From NCBI GenBank assembly GCA_937996595.1, contig CALKVC010000221.1:1-8283 (forward strand): DNA of 8,283 nt, written 5' to 3'. Shown here in pieces: positions 7,056 through 8,283 of the stretch; position 1 is the first letter of the stretch; every line of letters starts with the position of its first letter. The DNA is from an uncultured Chitinophagaceae bacterium. GTDB lineage: Bacteria > Bacteroidota > Bacteroidia > Chitinophagales > Chitinophagaceae. Under the pieces are notes generated by a model. That model did not search any database, was not told the origin of the DNA, and saw only the letters and a program-made list of their open reading frames with translations. Position numbers and translations under genes: made by a program.

Positions 7056-7284
7056 GCATAACGAACTGTATTTGCGCGGAGAGGGATTTAGCACTCGTCC
7101 GCACGTTACCGATGACTAAAAGTACTGAAATATTTGAATTTGAATGCAAATACAGCCAGCGCCTGGAAGGGTAGCCAAAATCGCTGGCAGCTTAGAACTC
7201 GTAAGCCCGTAACTGAAGATTAATAGCGATAAAATGCCAAAATTACTTCCTTCTGCCCGAAGTATTGCAAATACACTGTTGTGC
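7056..7284. repeat. attC-like element between HNH and protease genes
   Basis: The left arm GCATAACGAACTGTATTTGC (7056-7075) and the right arm GCAAATACACTGTTGTGC (7267-7284) are imperfect inverted repeats: 18 aligned bases with two mismatches plus a two-base bulge (GA) in the left arm. In gene orientation the element starts GCACAAC and ends GTTATGC, close to the integron attC ends RYYYAAC and GTTRRRY, with inner TGTATTTGC/GCAAATACA boxes separated from them by short unequal spacers. Unequal spacers and an extra unpaired base are attC traits. It lies 19 bases after the HNH stop and 18 bases before the protease start. At 229 bases it is longer than most attC sites, and no integrase is present, so identity is inferred. 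Confidence 0.5.
7066..7155. repeat. Perfect 10-bp inverted repeat inside the attC-like element
   Basis: CTGTATTTGC (7066-7075) and GCAAATACAG (7146-7155) are perfectly complementary. The second is an additional, internal copy of the box found at 7267-7275, giving two alternative partners for the left arm. Right beside it GCCAGCG (7155-7161) pairs with CGCTGGC (7182-7188), a 7-bp stem with 20-base loop. On the left, GCGGA (7076-7080) pairs with TCCGC (7098-7102 region). The whole interval is therefore highly structured and may be two sites fused or nested. Confidence 0.45.
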
Positions 7285-7303
7285 GTTCGGCATTTTCAGT
7301 TTA

Positions 7304-7600
7304 TCATTGATGTTGTTTGTCATGGCACGATTTACATACTGAAACAAGCCATTCAATTGGTTCTTTCCCAATATTGTATTTTGCGTATCTCTTATGATGA
7401 ACCTGTGTCGCCTGACCACCACAAAATACGCAACGCCAATTATCTCTCTTCATCACAACATAACGTTTCCTCTTCCATGCTTCCGATTTTAGATAGGCAT
7501 TGCGATAATAGTCACGCCTCTGTTTGCGTCTGTGCTCAAAAACAAACTGTTTTAATACAAAGCTTGCAATGGCAAAAAGTATTAAAAGCAGTCCTTCCAT
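7304..7600 (-). CDS. Membrane-anchored HNH endonuclease domain protein
   Basis: A 98-residue protein. An N-terminal hydrophobic helix (about 3-21) is followed by a basic stretch (HRRKQRRDYYR, 23-33) and then an HNH domain covering most of the remainder. The domain shows YLKSEAWKRKRYVVMKRD (36-53), the first zinc pair C57-x2-C60, the HH pair at 68-69 (QVHHKRY) and the second pair C89-x2-C92 with H93 and H97 (VCKSCHDKQH). This matches the small McrA-type HNH family with consensus 'V-HH...Y...G-EP...L...C--CH'. The helix would place the nuclease on the cytoplasmic face of the inner membrane. It begins 22 bases after the stop of the BamE-like gene and is probably cotranscribed with it. It is a candidate DNA nicking or cutting enzyme; the target is unknown and defence or mobility roles are only guesses. 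ATG at 7600 is chosen because it includes the whole helix. Confidence 0.78.
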   Translation of the reverse strand: MEGLLLILFAIASFVLKQFVFEHRRKQRRDYYRNAYLKSEAWKRKRYVVMKRDNWRCVFCGGQATQVHHKRYAKYNIGKEPIEWLVSVCKSCHDKQHQ

Positions 7601-7622
7601 ATTTCAATTTTGATTTATGTAA

Positions 7623-7997
7623 TTAGTTCTGTCGCAGGCTCTTTAATTTTCCAGCTTCAAAATTTATTTCTAAGTCAGGAAAATAATTATTCCTAATCTT
7701 ATAACCCCAGTCTTCAAGTGCATTCCCGTAAGAACGTAATTCAACATTATCAGGTTTGCCTAAAAGTATCCTTACAGAATCTTTTGTCATACCTGTGTGT
7801 AAAGTCACATTTCCTTTTTTCCCTTTTACCTCTATGTATTGAACTTCTGCCTGTTGGTTTGTAAGGTTATGTGATAGCGTTTCAATTAGTTCCCGTCCTA
7901 TTTGTTCTCTTACGGAACTTTCTTTCCTAAACCCCATTGCATACAAGAGTAAAACTCCTGCAACCATACCGCCAATAAAAATTAAAAATTGTTTCAT
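7623..7997 (-). CDS. Small membrane-anchored BamE/SmpA-like protein
   Basis: A 124-residue protein with an N-terminal membrane helix or uncleaved signal anchor (about 4-21, no lipobox cysteine), then a short helical, charged linker and a C-terminal domain resembling the BamE/SmpA fold. The signature is LHTGMTKDSVRILLGKPDNV (66-85), matching the family's 'GMTkeeV...LG.P' helix, followed by EDWGYKI (95-101), LEINFEAGKLKSL (109-121). In Gram-negatives BamE is a lipoprotein of the outer-membrane assembly complex, but this domain also occurs in many unrelated small proteins, so a BAM role is not implied. No lipidation cysteine is visible. It is the first gene of a probable two-gene unit with HNH, and ATG at 7997 lies 71 bases after an attC-like half-site. 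Function unknown. Confidence 0.68.
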   Translation of the reverse strand: MKQFLIFIGGMVAGVLLLYAMGFRKESSVREQIGRELIETLSHNLTNQQAEVQYIEVKGKKGNVTLHTGMTKDSVRILLGKPDNVELRSYGNALEDWGYKIRNNYFPDLEINFEAGKLKSLRQN

Positions 7998-8068
7998 ACT
8001 TATATCATTCGTTATTTCAGTTGCTTAAAGTCTTTTTGTTGTCATGCGTAGAGTCGGTCTATGCTGAC

Positions 8069-8088
8069 GCACAACTCTTAGATTTGCG
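8069..8088 (+). repeat. attC-like half-site upstream of the BamE-like gene
   Basis: GCACAACTCTTAGATTTGCG has the same order and spacing as the half-site at 7056, GCAYAAC then ATTTGCG. In gene orientation it ends GTTGTGC, so it would be the terminal arm of a site belonging to the cassette to its right. The expected opposite arm, just after the stop at 8179, was not convincingly found; only a short TTGCG match is present around 8140. Confidence 0.45.
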
Positions 8089-8178
8089 TTTACCTAAGAT
8101 AAATAATTTCAGAAATTCATACAAATTAGAAAGGATTACCGCAAGGATTTTAATATTATTTCGTTCCAGCATGAAAAC

Positions 8179-8283
8179 TTACACAAAATGCATATCAGGT
8201 GCCAATTTATACGTTCTCTTAAATTGATTTTCAGGGTGTTTTTCTTCTAAATGTAAAGCTGGCCGATGATGACCAACCATCCT
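8179..8283 (-). CDS. C-terminal end of an unidentified gene (partial)
   Basis: An open minus-strand frame enters from the right edge and ends at TAA (8181-8179). The 34 visible residues include GHHRPALHLEEKHPENQ and FKRTYKLAPDMHFV, a mixed, protein-like composition, unlike the AT-rich noncoding DNA to the left. No family is recognised. It has the same orientation as the other cassette genes and would be the next gene upstream in the array. The reading is short, so this could be chance. Confidence 0.42.
   Translation of the reverse strand, partial: RMVGHHRPALHLEEKHPENQFKRTYKLAPDMHFV

Noticed and set aside
7234..7626. 130-codon plus-strand open frame
   Set aside because: It lies over the HNH gene and the structured spacer, has no recognisable domain, and the opposite strand has a clear zinc-binding HNH motif.
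8069..8150. Full attC pair for the half-site at 8069
   Set aside because: The only matching inner box candidate near 8140 shares five bases (TTGCG) and no GCAYAAC-like end follows at the right distance.
8021..8227. 68-codon plus-strand open frame
   Set aside because: No recognisable motif, overlaps the attC-like half-site and the more protein-like minus-strand fragment at the edge.
1..8283. CRISPR array, rRNA genes or insertion sequence
   Set aside because: No regularly spaced long repeats, no rRNA-like sequence, and no transposase or recombinase coding sequence could be found in any frame.

Overview
The window looks like a Bacteroidota chromosome, probably Chitinophagaceae or a close relative. 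Evidence: the proteins have a Bacteroidota flavour (a DUF2891 protein with a short signal peptide ending in SHAQ, a baeRF-type protein, a Na/Pi symporter fused to a PhoU-like domain), a TAnnTTTG-type promoter precedes the baeRF gene, and clear Shine-Dalgarno sequences are mostly absent. The organism is inferred, not proven.

Left part, about 1-5720, is an ordinary housekeeping-type backbone with moderate GC. It holds the N-terminal part of an AI-2E family (PerM-like) transporter on the minus strand, which diverges from a complete Na/Pi cotransporter with a PhoU-like tail. That gene converges on a PolX-type DNA polymerase lacking the usual PHP nuclease domain. Divergent from PolX is a baeRF (eRF1/Dom34-like) protein, followed by an exported DUF2891 protein. 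Hairpins lie between Na/Pi and PolX (weak), just before DUF2891, and just after DUF2891.

Right part, about 5720-8283, looks like an accessory region. It opens with a hairpin whose U-tract faces the minus strand, next to a 16-base stretch resembling the 3' end of a tRNA gene. This is the arrangement expected at the edge of an element integrated into a tRNA gene. A gene-poor, very AT-rich stretch with three copies of ATGCTCACT follows. Then come four genes and a gene fragment, all on the minus strand: a cytoplasmic trypsin-like protease, a membrane-anchored HNH protein, a small membrane-anchored BamE/SmpA-like protein, and the C-terminal end of an unidentified gene at the window edge.

The most interesting observation is that the gene units in this right part are bounded by four copies of a degenerate half-site, approximately GCAYAAC-(6 to 8 nt)-TTTGC. 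The copies point outward or inward exactly as the two arms of integron attC sites would: one arm just after each stop codon and the opposite arm before the next start codon. This suggests an integron-like or other cassette array in a Bacteroidota accessory region, in which the protease is one cassette and the BamE-like plus HNH pair is another. No integrase lies in the window, so the recombinase is unknown and the interpretation is inference from the repeat layout.
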